A stretch of 19,061 bases of DNA from Verrucomicrobiota bacterium. GTDB lineage: Bacteria; Verrucomicrobiota; Verrucomicrobiia; Chthoniobacterales; Terrimicrobiaceae. Both the position numbers and the translations under genes were made by a program. The DNA lies in assembly GCA_026398285.1 (NCBI GenBank), contig JAPLTI010000161.1, positions 1-19,061 on the forward strand, given 5' to 3'. Shown piece by piece: positions 7,414 to 14,648 of the stretch. Numbering within the stretch: position 1 is the first letter of the stretch; every line of letters begins with the position of its first letter. A model generated the notes under the pieces. The model was not told the DNA's origin, made no database searches, and saw only the letters and a list, made by a program, of their open reading frames with translations.

Positions 7414-8640
7414 TCAAGCCCCGTGCACTCCTGCGGCGACTTTGAGTCGGAGACCGTTGAGGCGAATGAAGCCGGTGGCGTCGTCTTGATTGTAGGCCTT
7501 CGTGGGATCAGCCTCCATTGTGGCAATGTGCGGGTTGTAGAGGCTGAGCGGGCTCTTGACCCCTGCCGCATGGATGCCGCCTTTGTAAAGTTTCACCCGC
7601 ACTGTGCCGCTCACATTTTTCTGAGATTCGGTGACGAGGGCTTGAATGGCCTCGCGCTCGGGCGCAAACCAGAAGCCATTGTAAACGAGTGTGGAGTATT
7701 TCGGGATCAGCGAGTCGCGCAGGTGCATGACTTCGCGATCCATCGTCAGCGACTCCATCTGGCGGTGTGCAAAGTGCAGGATCGCTCCACCTGGCGTTTC
7801 ATAGACTCCACGGCTCTTCATGCCGACGAAGCGGTTCTCCACCATGTCAACGCGTCCAACGCCGTGCTTGCCGCCGAGTTTGTTGAGTTTGTTCATCACA
7901 CCGAGCGGATTCAGCTTCTCGCCGTTCACCGCGACACAATTGCCGCGTTCGAATTCGAGTTCAACATACTCCGATTGGTCAGGAGCATCCTCCGGGAGCA
8001 CCGAAAGCGTCGTGAAGTAGTCGCGATTTTTCAAGTCACCCGCATCATACCAAGGATCCTCCAGAATTCCGGCCTCGTAGCTGATGTGCAGAAGATTTCG
8101 ATCCATCGAATACGGCTTCTTGGCACTGGCTGCGACAGGAACCCCATGGGCCTCGGCATAGGCAATCATTTCCGAGCGGCCGGGAAATTTCTCGCGGAAG
8201 CGCGCATCGCGCCAAGGTGCGATCACCTCGATTTCAGGCGCGAGAGCCGCAGCGGTGAGTTCAAAGCGAACCTGATCGTTGCCCTTTCCAGTGGCCCCGT
8301 GGGCGACAGCCATTGCGCCCTCGGCGCGGGCGATCTCCACCATGCGCTTCGCAATGAGCGGGCGAGCAATGCTCGTGCCGAGAAAATACTGCCCCTCATA
8401 AATCGCCCCGGCCTGCAGCATCGGAAAAATAAAATCACGGGCGAACTCCTCCTGAAGGTCATCCACGTAGCACTTTGAAGCCCCTGTTTTGAGAGCCTTT
8501 TCCTCGAGCCCATCGAGTTCCTCGGCCTGTCCCACATCCGCGCAAAAGGCGATGATTTCGGCTCCGTAGGTATCTTTGAGCCAGTTCAGAATGACCGAGG
8601 TGTCCAGACCTCCAGAGTAAGCAACGACAATTTTTTTCAT
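7414..8640 (-). CDS. argG: Argininosuccinate synthase
   Basis: ArgG condenses citrulline and aspartate with ATP to argininosuccinate, the penultimate step of arginine synthesis. The product is 408 residues, the usual length of the bacterial ArgG group. It starts MKKIVVAYSGGLDTS with the pyrophosphatase-type ATP loop at residues 7-15. Also present are GATGKGNDQVRFE, KKPYSMDRNLLHIS, LEDPWYD, VGRVDMVENRFVGMKSRGVYETPGG and YNGFWFAPEREA, all classic for the family. The ORF is open to 8709, but the first 23 residues of that version are Arg-rich and unlike ArgG. The ATG at 8640 puts the start exactly where the family begins. No strong Shine-Dalgarno is visible; a hairpin (8659-8676) lies in the leader. 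A tRNA-Ser gene is 81 bases upstream on the same strand. Confidence 0.97.
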   Translation of the reverse strand: MKKIVVAYSGGLDTSVILNWLKDTYGAEIIAFCADVGQAEELDGLEEKALKTGASKCYVDDLQEEFARDFIFPMLQAGAIYEGQYFLGTSIARPLIAKRMVEIARAEGAMAVAHGATGKGNDQVRFELTAAALAPEIEVIAPWRDARFREKFPGRSEMIAYAEAHGVPVAASAKKPYSMDRNLLHISYEAGILEDPWYDAGDLKNRDYFTTLSVLPEDAPDQSEYVELEFERGNCVAVNGEKLNPLGVMNKLNKLGGKHGVGRVDMVENRFVGMKSRGVYETPGGAILHFAHRQMESLTMDREVMHLRDSLIPKYSTLVYNGFWFAPEREAIQALVTESQKNVSGTVRVKLYKGGIHAAGVKSPLSLYNPHIATMEADPTKAYNQDDATGFIRLNGLRLKVAAGVHGA

Positions 8641-8658
8641 ACGGGCGCGGAGTGTGCT

Positions 8659-8676
8659 CGAAAGAACCCGCTTTCG
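8659..8676 (-). other. Hairpin in the argG leader
   Basis: Perfect 6-base arms CGAAAG (8659-8664) and CTTTCG (8671-8676) enclose a 6-base loop, 19 bases upstream of the argG ATG. There is no T tract after it, so it does not look like a terminator. It may affect translation or be incidental. Confidence 0.3.
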
Positions 8677-8721
8677 CAATCTCAGCGACAGGGAAAATTG
8701 GCGACGCAAAAAAAGGGGGGG

Positions 8722-8811
8722 TGGCGGAAGGGGCGGGATTCGAACCCGCGGTAGGTTTCCCTACGTTCGATTTCGAGTCGAGTGCCTTAAACCGGACTCA
8801 GCCACCCTTCC
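8722..8811 (-). tRNA. tRNA-Ser (anticodon CGA), with encoded CCA
   Basis: Read on the minus strand, the acceptor stem GGAAGGG (5' end at 8811) pairs with CCCTTCC, followed by discriminator G and an encoded CCA ending at 8722. The anticodon loop is CTCGAAA, giving CGA, which reads the serine codon UCG. A long variable arm with stem GTAGG/CCTAC and loop GAAA is typical of serine tRNAs. The T arm GCGGG-TTCGAAT-CCCGC is perfect. The outermost anticodon-stem pair is a C-A mismatch. On the same strand the gene is followed by a C7T7 run (8708-8721) that may help end transcription before argG. Confidence 0.96.
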
Positions 8812-8842
8812 GTGAAGGAGCCGAAACAAGCGCTTCGACTAC

Positions 8843-8881
8843 TACAATATTGTAAATACGCCCAGGGTGATCGTGCCGCAA
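8843..8881 (-). promoter_or_regulatory. Putative promoter of tRNA-Ser, with a 12-base palindrome
   Basis: On the minus strand TTGCGG (8881-8876), a 17-base spacer and TATTTA (8858-8853) form a possible promoter that would start about 35 bases before the tRNA. An overlapping TACAAT (8854-8849) is an alternative -10. The latter is half of a perfect 12-base palindrome, TACAATATTGTA (8843-8854), the only AT-rich spot in the 173-base gap between the divergent tRNA and mdh. The rest of that gap shows nothing I can name; no clear promoter or Shine-Dalgarno for mdh was found. Confidence 0.35.
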
Positions 8882-8984
8882 GGAAAAACCCGAGGTCAAA
8901 ATTTAACCTGCCCGCCCGAATCTTCGAATGTGCGCCGTGTTTTTGCTTGGACGCATCCCGTCGAAAATCTAAACCTTCCCGCTC

Positions 8985-9968
8985 ATGAAAACTCCCATTC
9001 GCGTTGCTGTGACCGGTGCTGCCGGTCAGATTTCCTATTCTCTTCTTCCCCGCATTGCCTCGGGTGCCATGTTTGGCCCTGATCAACCGGTGATCCTCCA
9101 ACTTCTCGAGGTTCCTGTGGAAAAGGCCATGAAAGCACTCGAAGGCGTGGCCATGGAGTTGGACGATTGCGCGTTTCCTCTTTTGAGCGGAATGGTTCTC
9201 ACCGACGATGCCAAGGCGGCTTTCAAGGATGCCAACTGGTGCCTGCTTGTTGGCGCGAAGCCTCGCGGTCCCGGCATGGAGCGCGCTGATCTGCTCAAGG
9301 ACAACGGCAAAATCTTCACCACCCAAGGTCAGGTCATCGATGAGGTCTCAGCCGAGAATGCCCGTGTCGCGGTGGTCGGCAACCCGGCCAACACGAATGC
9401 CATGATCGCCGCCAGCAAGGCCCGCCGCCTCACGGCGGATCGCTTCACAGCAATGGTGCGCCTCGATCAGAACCGCGCCCAGACCATGCTTGCCAAAAAA
9501 GCAGGCGTCGCCACCACCGATGTGAGCGAGATTTTCATTTTCGGAAACCACAGCCCGACGATGTTTCCAGCTTTCGGCCACGCCAAGATCTCTGGAAAAC
9601 CCGCCGAGTCAGTCATCACAGATCGCGCATGGCTCGAAGGAGAGTTTTGCGAAAAAGTCGGCAAGCGCGGGGCTGCGATCATCGCCGCCCGTGGGGCTTC
9701 ATCGGCCGCCTCGGCAGCGAATGCCCTCGTAGACCATGTCCGCTCGCTCGTCACTCCGGGGCAAATCCATTCCATCGCCATCAAATCCGAGGGCCACTAC
9801 GGCTTCGATGCCAATGTTTGGGCTGGAATGCCTGTCAAAACGACGACGCCCGGCGCCTATGAAGTTGTGACCGGCATTCCGTTGGATGACTTCGCAAAAT
9901 CCAAGATCGCCGCAACCAACAAGGAGCTCGCCGAAGAGCGTGCCATGGTTGCCGAGATGCTCGGATAA
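8985..9968 (+). CDS. mdh: Malate dehydrogenase (type 2, NAD-dependent)
   Basis: Malate dehydrogenase interconverts malate and oxaloacetate with NAD in the TCA cycle. The 327 residues belong to the cytosolic/chloroplast-like group rather than the E. coli type. The NAD fold starts VAVTGAAGQISYSLLPRI (residues 7-24). The substrate loop is GAKPRGPGMERADLL, with Arg94 and Arg100. NPANTNA (133-139) follows, then the catalytic pair Asp161 and His189 (MVRLDQNRA and FGNHSPTMFP), with Arg164 for substrate binding. The ATG at 8985 sits at the expected N-terminus. The gene stands alone, divergent from tRNA-Ser and 75 bases before the ClpX-like gene on the same strand. Confidence 0.96.
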   Translation: MKTPIRVAVTGAAGQISYSLLPRIASGAMFGPDQPVILQLLEVPVEKAMKALEGVAMELDDCAFPLLSGMVLTDDAKAAFKDANWCLLVGAKPRGPGMERADLLKDNGKIFTTQGQVIDEVSAENARVAVVGNPANTNAMIAASKARRLTADRFTAMVRLDQNRAQTMLAKKAGVATTDVSEIFIFGNHSPTMFPAFGHAKISGKPAESVITDRAWLEGEFCEKVGKRGAAIIAARGASSAASAANALVDHVRSLVTPGQIHSIAIKSEGHYGFDANVWAGMPVKTTTPGAYEVVTGIPLDDFAKSKIAATNKELAEERAMVAEMLG

Positions 9969-10043
9969 GGGCGGGAAACTCCCCCTCGCACTTTGGGAAA
10001 AGGGGTGCATCTTGTGGATGCATCCCGAAACTCCAATTCCCAT

Positions 10044-11606
10044 ATGAGTGATCCCATTCTTCCCACTCCGGAGCAACTGCAGCGCAGACTGCAGGAGCTT
10101 TTGCGCGCTTCATTTTCGACCCCGGCTCCGTCTCCAAGCGAGCCGGTGGCGCCAGTTCAAAATCCAGACACGGTTCCTCAAGCGATCCGGGATTTTCACC
10201 TCTCGCCGAAAGATATCAAAAAGCACCTCGACCGTTTCGTCATTCGACAGGACGAAGCCAAGAAGGTCCTCGGTATCGCTGTCTGCGACCATTACAACAA
10301 TGCCCGCGTCATGGCCTCCCGTGAAGCCGACGCCGCGCCGCTCGAGTATTCCAAACAAAATGTCCTCCTCGCCGGCCCGACAGGCGTTGGAAAAACCTAC
10401 CTCGTCAAGCATGTCGCCGAGCTCGTCGGTGTTCCTTTTGTCAAAGCGGATGCCACAAAATTCAGCGAAACCGGCTATGTCGGTGGTGATGTGGATGATC
10501 TTGTTCGCGAACTTGTCCAGAAGGCCGATGGCAACATCTCGCTCGCGCAGTATGGCATCATCTACATCGACGAAATCGATAAAATTGCCACGCCTTCGGA
10601 TGTCAGCGGTCGCGATGTCAGTGGACGCGGCGTGCAGACCACTTTGCTCAAGCTCATGGAGGAGACGGATGTCCCTCTGCGCGGCGGGAATGATCTCCAA
10701 TCCCAGATTCAGGCAGCAATGGAGTTCCAAAAGCGTGGCAAGGTCGCCAAGGAAACCCTCAACACTCGGCACATCCTCTTCATAGTCTCCGGTGCTTTCG
10801 ACAAATTGGGTAACATCGTCACCCGGCGATTAAAAAAATCCGCCATGGGCTTCGGCGCAGCGCCCGCGCCATCGGCGAGCGAATCGGATGAATTGCTCCG
10901 CCTCGCAGGAACGAGGGATTTCGTGGACTACGGACTCGAGCCCGAATTCATCGGACGCCTGCCCGTTCGGGTCGTGTGCGACAGCCTCGGCGAGCAGGAC
11001 CTTTTCGAGATTTTGCAGAAATCTGAAGGCAGTCTCATCCGCCAGTATGAGCGCGCCTTCGCGGCCTATGGAATCGAGGCCGTTTATTCCACGGATGCCC
11101 TGCGGTATATTGCCTCCTTGGCCGCTCAGGAAAGCACCGGCGCGCGTGGACTCATGACTGTCTGCGAGCGCCTCATGCGCGACTTCAAATACGAACTCCC
11201 CGGTGCCCGCGTGCGCTCGCTTGAGATCACTCCTGCCGTCTTTGAAAACCCCTCCGCCAGCATCCAGATGCTTCTCAAAATCGGTGAGGAGGAGGCCCGC
11301 CACACACAACGCCTCGTCATCGAGCAGTTCGCCGAGCGCTTCGGCGGGCAGCATGGCTTCGTCCTTCGTTTCGACCCAGCGGCTGTTGATGCGATCCTGC
11401 GCATGGCCTTTGAAAAAAACATTCCCGCTCGCGACTTGTGCGAAAGCCTCTTTAAGGATTATCAATTCGGGCTTGGGCTGATCTCTCGGAACAGCGGCCA
11501 GTCGGAGTTTGTCATTCCCGTCGATGCGGTGGAGGCTCCAGACCGCGTGCTGAGCCAGTGGGTCGTCGCCTCATACCGCACCAAAGAAGAAAATGAGAAA
11601 CCTTAA
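10044..11606 (+). CDS. ClpX-like AAA+ unfoldase without zinc finger, with duplicated C-terminal small domain
   Basis: The 520-residue protein is a ClpX-type ATPase. It has Walker A GPTGVGKT (111-118), pore loop GYVG (144-147), Walker B IIYIDEID (172-179), Arg finger in EPEFIGRLPV (Arg305) and sensor 2 GARG (366-369). Residues 268-270 are MGF in KKSAMGFGA, aligned with the IGF loop by which E. coli ClpX docks ClpP. So a ClpP partner is plausible, though none is in the window. The N-terminal Cys4 zinc domain is absent and replaced by about 45 Pro-rich residues. The RKH pore loop is replaced by a longer KRGK-containing segment. After the normal ClpX end (about 395) come 125 extra residues, in which 446-480 look like a second copy of the 352-387 helical domain with PARD in place of GARG. 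The start at 10044 is chosen because the upstream extension to 9993 has no similarity. Its end overlaps the cyclase gene by 14 bases. Confidence 0.9.
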   Translation: MSDPILPTPEQLQRRLQELLRASFSTPAPSPSEPVAPVQNPDTVPQAIRDFHLSPKDIKKHLDRFVIRQDEAKKVLGIAVCDHYNNARVMASREADAAPLEYSKQNVLLAGPTGVGKTYLVKHVAELVGVPFVKADATKFSETGYVGGDVDDLVRELVQKADGNISLAQYGIIYIDEIDKIATPSDVSGRDVSGRGVQTTLLKLMEETDVPLRGGNDLQSQIQAAMEFQKRGKVAKETLNTRHILFIVSGAFDKLGNIVTRRLKKSAMGFGAAPAPSASESDELLRLAGTRDFVDYGLEPEFIGRLPVRVVCDSLGEQDLFEILQKSEGSLIRQYERAFAAYGIEAVYSTDALRYIASLAAQESTGARGLMTVCERLMRDFKYELPGARVRSLEITPAVFENPSASIQMLLKIGEEEARHTQRLVIEQFAERFGGQHGFVLRFDPAAVDAILRMAFEKNIPARDLCESLFKDYQFGLGLISRNSGQSEFVIPVDAVEAPDRVLSQWVVASYRTKEENEKP

Positions 11607-12858
11607 AGTCAGCGTTGTCATCGGCGCGATCACCGTCGTTTTGTCGCTGCTCTTGTCCGCCACCGGCCTCCCCTCGTCCATCGATGGCGTGCTGCTGAAA
11701 TTCCTCGAAATTCCCCAAGACGGACGCCCCATCGCTGGCACTCCTTGGATCACATCCCTGATTTTTGCTTTTGGAATTGCTTGGGTTTGGGTCGACATCA
11801 CGAACCGACCCGCAAAGTGGATTCTCTCTCTTGCTTCACTCCTGCTCCTTTGCACATGGGCTCCAGTTCTTTCCCTGCATGGAAAATTCTTCTCCCTCGT
11901 GCTTCCCCTTTTCGCCGTCCTTTGCAGCACCGGCCTCGCATTGGCTTGGGAGAAAACCCGCCACGGACAGCGCAATCAACTTCTCGAGCGCCTGTTCGGC
12001 CTCCGCCTCCCCAAGGCCGCCTTTCAATCCATCCTCACCTCGGATGCCACACCGGATTTCCCGGGCCGCGTCGTCAATGCCTCGGTCCTCGTCATTGCCG
12101 TTCAAAACCACGCCGAACTCATGGAGCTTCTCCCACCCGAGAGCTACACCGCCATCACCAATCTGTATCTCAAAACCGCCTCCGACTACCTCGTCGAATC
12201 CGGAGCCTACCTCGACGAGTGCAACGGCGAGTGCATACGAGTCGTCTTTGGTGCTCCGATTGGCGACCCTCGTCATGCCGTCCGCGCCTGCCGTGCTGCG
12301 GTTGACCTCGCTGCACGCCTCGATGAGCTGAACAAGGAATGCGACGCGAAATGGCAGCGCAGGCTCGATGTGCGCATGGGCCTCGATACCGGCGACATCA
12401 TTGCTGGTGTCTTCGGTGGTGGCCGTTTGGGAAGCTACAGCGTGGCCGGTCCTGCCGTGGATTTTGCACGCCGCCTTTGCGCCGCGAGTTCCATGTATGG
12501 AGCGCGAATCCTTATTGGACCCGATGCCTACACGCCCGCTTCGGAATCCGTCGAAGTGCGTCCGATTGAAATCCTGAAGGTCGCCGAAAAACGCCGCCGT
12601 GTGGAAATTTACGAAATCCTCGCTCCCAAGCACTCACTCACGCCCGAGCGCGAGCGCAGTCGCGACCATTTCTGGACCGGCGTCCTCCATTACCGCGAAA
12701 AACAATGGGACAAGGCCGTCGAGGAATTCACCAAGGCCCGCATCACCGGCATTCCCGACGCTGCATTGGATTTCTACCTCCGCCGCATCGAGCAGGCCCG
12801 CCGTCAAAATACCGACACCCACAAAGAATCCGTTCCCGCCCTCTTCCATGCAGCCTGA
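11593..12858 (+). CDS. Membrane protein with degenerate class III adenylate/guanylate cyclase domain
   Basis: The 421 residues begin with a membrane part: helices near 6-26, 52-69, 76-95 and 99-119. This resembles the membrane portion of CHASE2-cyclase proteins with the sensor loop cut to about 25 residues. A cyclase homology domain follows (about 160-345): ASVLVIAV, DECNGECIRVVFGAP, VRMGLDTGDIIAGVFG and AGPAVDFARRL. Catalytic positions have changed. The first metal Asp is Ala169, the second is Glu213, the base-specifying Lys is Glu209 and the usual Asn is Asp290. Arg294, the transition-state Arg, remains. Cyclase activity is therefore doubtful; nucleotide or cNMP sensing or a structural role is more likely (inference). 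The C-terminus (about 355-405) has one TPR-like pair of helices (HFWTGVLHYREKQWDKAVEEFTKA). The gene overlaps the ClpX-like gene by 14 bases and rfaE2 by 11. Confidence 0.88.
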   Translation: MRNLKVSVVIGAITVVLSLLLSATGLPSSIDGVLLKFLEIPQDGRPIAGTPWITSLIFAFGIAWVWVDITNRPAKWILSLASLLLLCTWAPVLSLHGKFFSLVLPLFAVLCSTGLALAWEKTRHGQRNQLLERLFGLRLPKAAFQSILTSDATPDFPGRVVNASVLVIAVQNHAELMELLPPESYTAITNLYLKTASDYLVESGAYLDECNGECIRVVFGAPIGDPRHAVRACRAAVDLAARLDELNKECDAKWQRRLDVRMGLDTGDIIAGVFGGGRLGSYSVAGPAVDFARRLCAASSMYGARILIGPDAYTPASESVEVRPIEILKVAEKRRRVEIYEILAPKHSLTPERERSRDHFWTGVLHYREKQWDKAVEEFTKARITGIPDAALDFYLRRIEQARRQNTDTHKESVPALFHAA

Positions 12859-13324
12859 ACTTCCCCGCATCCTCACAACTGCGCAGGCGCGCCAGGAACG
12901 CGACTATCTTCATAGCCAGGGAAAAAAACTCGTCTTCACCAACGGATGCTTCGACATCCTCCATCGGGGTCACACGCAATACCTCGCCTTCGCAAGGGCA
13001 CAAGGCGACGCCCTCGTCGTAGGTCTCAACAGCGACGCCTCCGTCCGTCGAGCCAAAGGCCCCACCCGCCCTGTCAACGCCGAACAGGATCGCGCCTTCG
13101 TCCTCGGTTCCCTTCGAGTCGTGGATTTCGTTGTCATCTTCGACGAAGACGAACCCCGCGACCTCATCTCCCAAATCCTCCCCGATGTCCTCGTGAAAGG
13201 CAAAGACTGGGCCCACTATGTCAGCGGCCGCGATATCGTCGAAGCCCACGGCGGCAAAGTCGTTCTCGCCGACATGGTCGAGGGAAAATCCACCACGGCT
13301 ACCATCGAGCGCCTTCGCGCCTGA
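12848..13324 (+). CDS. rfaE2: D-glycero-beta-D-manno-heptose 1-phosphate adenylyltransferase
   Basis: This enzyme makes ADP-heptose from heptose 1-phosphate and ATP, feeding LPS inner-core synthesis. The 158 residues equal the C-terminal domain of E. coli HldE as a free-standing protein. The nucleotidyltransferase motif is FTNGCFDILHRGHTQYL, with HRGH at 39-42. LVVGLNSDASVRRAKGPTRPV, DVLVKGKDW and the end EGKSTTATIERL are equally typical. The chosen ATG at 12848 lies inside the end of the cyclase gene (11-base overlap); the open frame goes back to 12599 but only as a shadow of the cyclase. No Shine-Dalgarno is seen, which suits re-initiation. The kinase half (rfaE1) is not in the window. Its stop at 13322-13324 touches the convergent transporter stop with no spacer. 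Confidence 0.95.
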   Translation: MQPELPRILTTAQARQERDYLHSQGKKLVFTNGCFDILHRGHTQYLAFARAQGDALVVGLNSDASVRRAKGPTRPVNAEQDRAFVLGSLRVVDFVVIFDEDEPRDLISQILPDVLVKGKDWAHYVSGRDIVEAHGGKVVLADMVEGKSTTATIERLRA

Positions 13325-14098
13325 TTACAGTTTCCAAAACATTACGGCGGTGATGATGAGGCCAATAATCGCGATAAGTCGCCGGACGGCCTTCTGCGGG
13401 AGTCTCTGGGAGTAGGTCGAGGCTATGTAGTAGCCCGCAAATGCTCCTACGGTCATGAGACCCATTCGCGGCCAGTCGATCAATCCGCTCGCAGTGAACC
13501 AAGCAGCGGCGACGAGATTAATGAGTGACCCCAGCACACTCTTGAGCGTGTTCATCTGGTGAATATTTTTGAATCCCATGAAACCAAGCGTCGCCAGCAT
13601 GAGAATGCCGATGCCGGCACCGAAATACCCCCCGTAGATGGAAACGAGAAACTGGAAGAAAAGCGCCACGAACAAGTGGGGGCGGCGACTTGTGGGCGAA
13701 TCGGATGCATGGAGTTGCCTGCCCAACCGCCCGCTCACGACGCCCTGCAACATGAAAAGAACAGTCGCAAATAAAACCAAGTAGGGAACCAGTTCTGTGA
13801 ACACCTGCTCGCTGCTGCGCGTCAGCAAGAGGCTGCCGATCCACCCTCCAGCAATGCTGACAGGGATGAATGTCGTGAACCAGGGTTTCACATCGGCAAT
13901 GTGGTTTCGGTATCCGTAAAGACTGCCACCCATTCCGACCACGAGCGCAAGGGTGCTCGTGGCATTCGCAATCATTGGGGGAACTCCGAAAAGAATCAGC
14001 GTCGGAAAAGTAATGAGAGTCCCTCCGCCAGCAACAGCATTGACTGCCCCCGCTGCGCAAGCGGCAGTAAGGAGAGATACAATTTCGATCCAAGACAT
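13325..14098 (-). CDS. TauE/SafE family membrane transporter
   Basis: The 257-residue integral membrane protein has about eight hydrophobic segments in two similar halves. Each half carries a Gly-rich helix pair: AGAVNAVAGGGTLITFPTLI near the N-terminus and SIYGGYFGAGIGILMLATLGF in the middle. Members of this family export sulfite, sulfoacetate or other small organic anions across the inner membrane, but the substrate here cannot be read from sequence. A sulfur role would fit the CysJ-like and suf genes elsewhere in the window, but they are not adjacent. An AAGGAG (14116-14111) lies 12 bases before the ATG, a slightly long spacing. The gene converges on rfaE2 with no gap and diverges from the GreA-like gene. 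Confidence 0.9.
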   Translation of the reverse strand: MSWIEIVSLLTAACAAGAVNAVAGGGTLITFPTLILFGVPPMIANATSTLALVVGMGGSLYGYRNHIADVKPWFTTFIPVSIAGGWIGSLLLTRSSEQVFTELVPYLVLFATVLFMLQGVVSGRLGRQLHASDSPTSRRPHLFVALFFQFLVSIYGGYFGAGIGILMLATLGFMGFKNIHQMNTLKSVLGSLINLVAAAWFTASGLIDWPRMGLMTVGAFAGYYIASTYSQRLPQKAVRRLIAIIGLIITAVMFWKL

Positions 14099-14192
14099 CG
14101 GAAATCTTTACTCCTTTATTTCTGCTCATGCGATCCGAATGTCCTGCTTGTTCAAATGTTGGAGCCCATCAATTATCGTTCACGCATTTCCC
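14099..14192. promoter_or_regulatory. Divergent intergenic region between the TauE/SafE and GreA-like genes
   Basis: These 94 bases must hold promoters for both genes. On the plus strand TTGTTC (14148-14153), 17 bases, then AATTAT (14171-14176) is a weak candidate promoter for the GreA-like gene, with transcription starting a few bases before its ATG. I see no clear minus-strand promoter and no repeat. Confidence 0.25.
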
Positions 14193-14648
14193 ATGAAAAA
14201 ATCGAAGATCATCGCAGTTGTTTTGGAGCACTTGAGGGCGGATTTCGAACGCCGGCAAGCTGCGGCCAGGCGCACTCGCGAGCAGGGGAATGACGCCGAG
14301 AGTAAATCTGAGGGGAAATACGATACGCGCTCCACGGAGGAGAATTATTTGGCGGATGGCTTGGCGCGGCAGGCACTGGAGGCGGCTGCCGCAGCCGAGG
14401 CCATTGAGAAAATGCCAATCCGGGATTTTGCGGTTGGTGAGGGGATCGATATCGGTGCTCTTGTGGAGCTGGAATTTGCAAAGGAGACGGAATTTTTTCT
14501 CATCGCCACATCTGGAGGGGGAACGGAGGTTGTCTGGAACAAGAAGACGATCATCGTTTTGACGCCAGAGTCGCCATTGGGGTCACAACTCATCGGTCGC
14601 CGTGCTGGCGAGAGGGTAGGTGATGCGAAAATCAAGCAGGTCTTTTAG
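14193..14648 (+). CDS. GreA/GreB-family protein
   Basis: The 151 residues split into a helical, charged N-terminal half and a C-terminal fold like that of GreA. The first half is VLEHLRADFERRQAAARRTRE, then EGKYDTRSTEENYLADGLARQALEAA at about 40-65. The second half holds the signature TPESPLGSQLIGRRAGERVG (124-143), which matches the ESPLGxALLGxxxGD segment of Gre factors. The KYDTRxxExxYLAxGxARRA pattern is typical of a divergent Gre-like group, not of standard GreA. Gre factors bind the RNA polymerase secondary channel and trigger transcript cleavage. Whether this one does so is unknown, as its coiled coil is short and its tip differs. The ATG at 14193 is chosen because the frame further upstream is antisense to the transporter. 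The last four bases overlap the convergent gene. Confidence 0.8.
   Translation: MKKSKIIAVVLEHLRADFERRQAAARRTREQGNDAESKSEGKYDTRSTEENYLADGLARQALEAAAAAEAIEKMPIRDFAVGEGIDIGALVELEFAKETEFFLIATSGGGTEVVWNKKTIIVLTPESPLGSQLIGRRAGERVGDAKIKQVF

Noticed and set aside
7423..8478. Plus-strand open frame of 351 codons antisense to argG
   Set aside because: Shadow of argG; composition reflects the opposite strand.
8641..8709. N-terminal extension of argG to 8709
   Set aside because: The extra 23 residues are basic and unlike ArgG; the ATG at 8640 starts exactly at the conserved N-terminus.
8708..8721. A7G7 run next to tRNA-Ser as a phase-variable tract
   Set aside because: It lies outside any coding frame; a role in tRNA 3' end formation is simpler.
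8652..8855. Small plus-strand open frame across the tRNA region
   Set aside because: It overlaps a well-folded tRNA-Ser on the other strand and contains no supporting signal.
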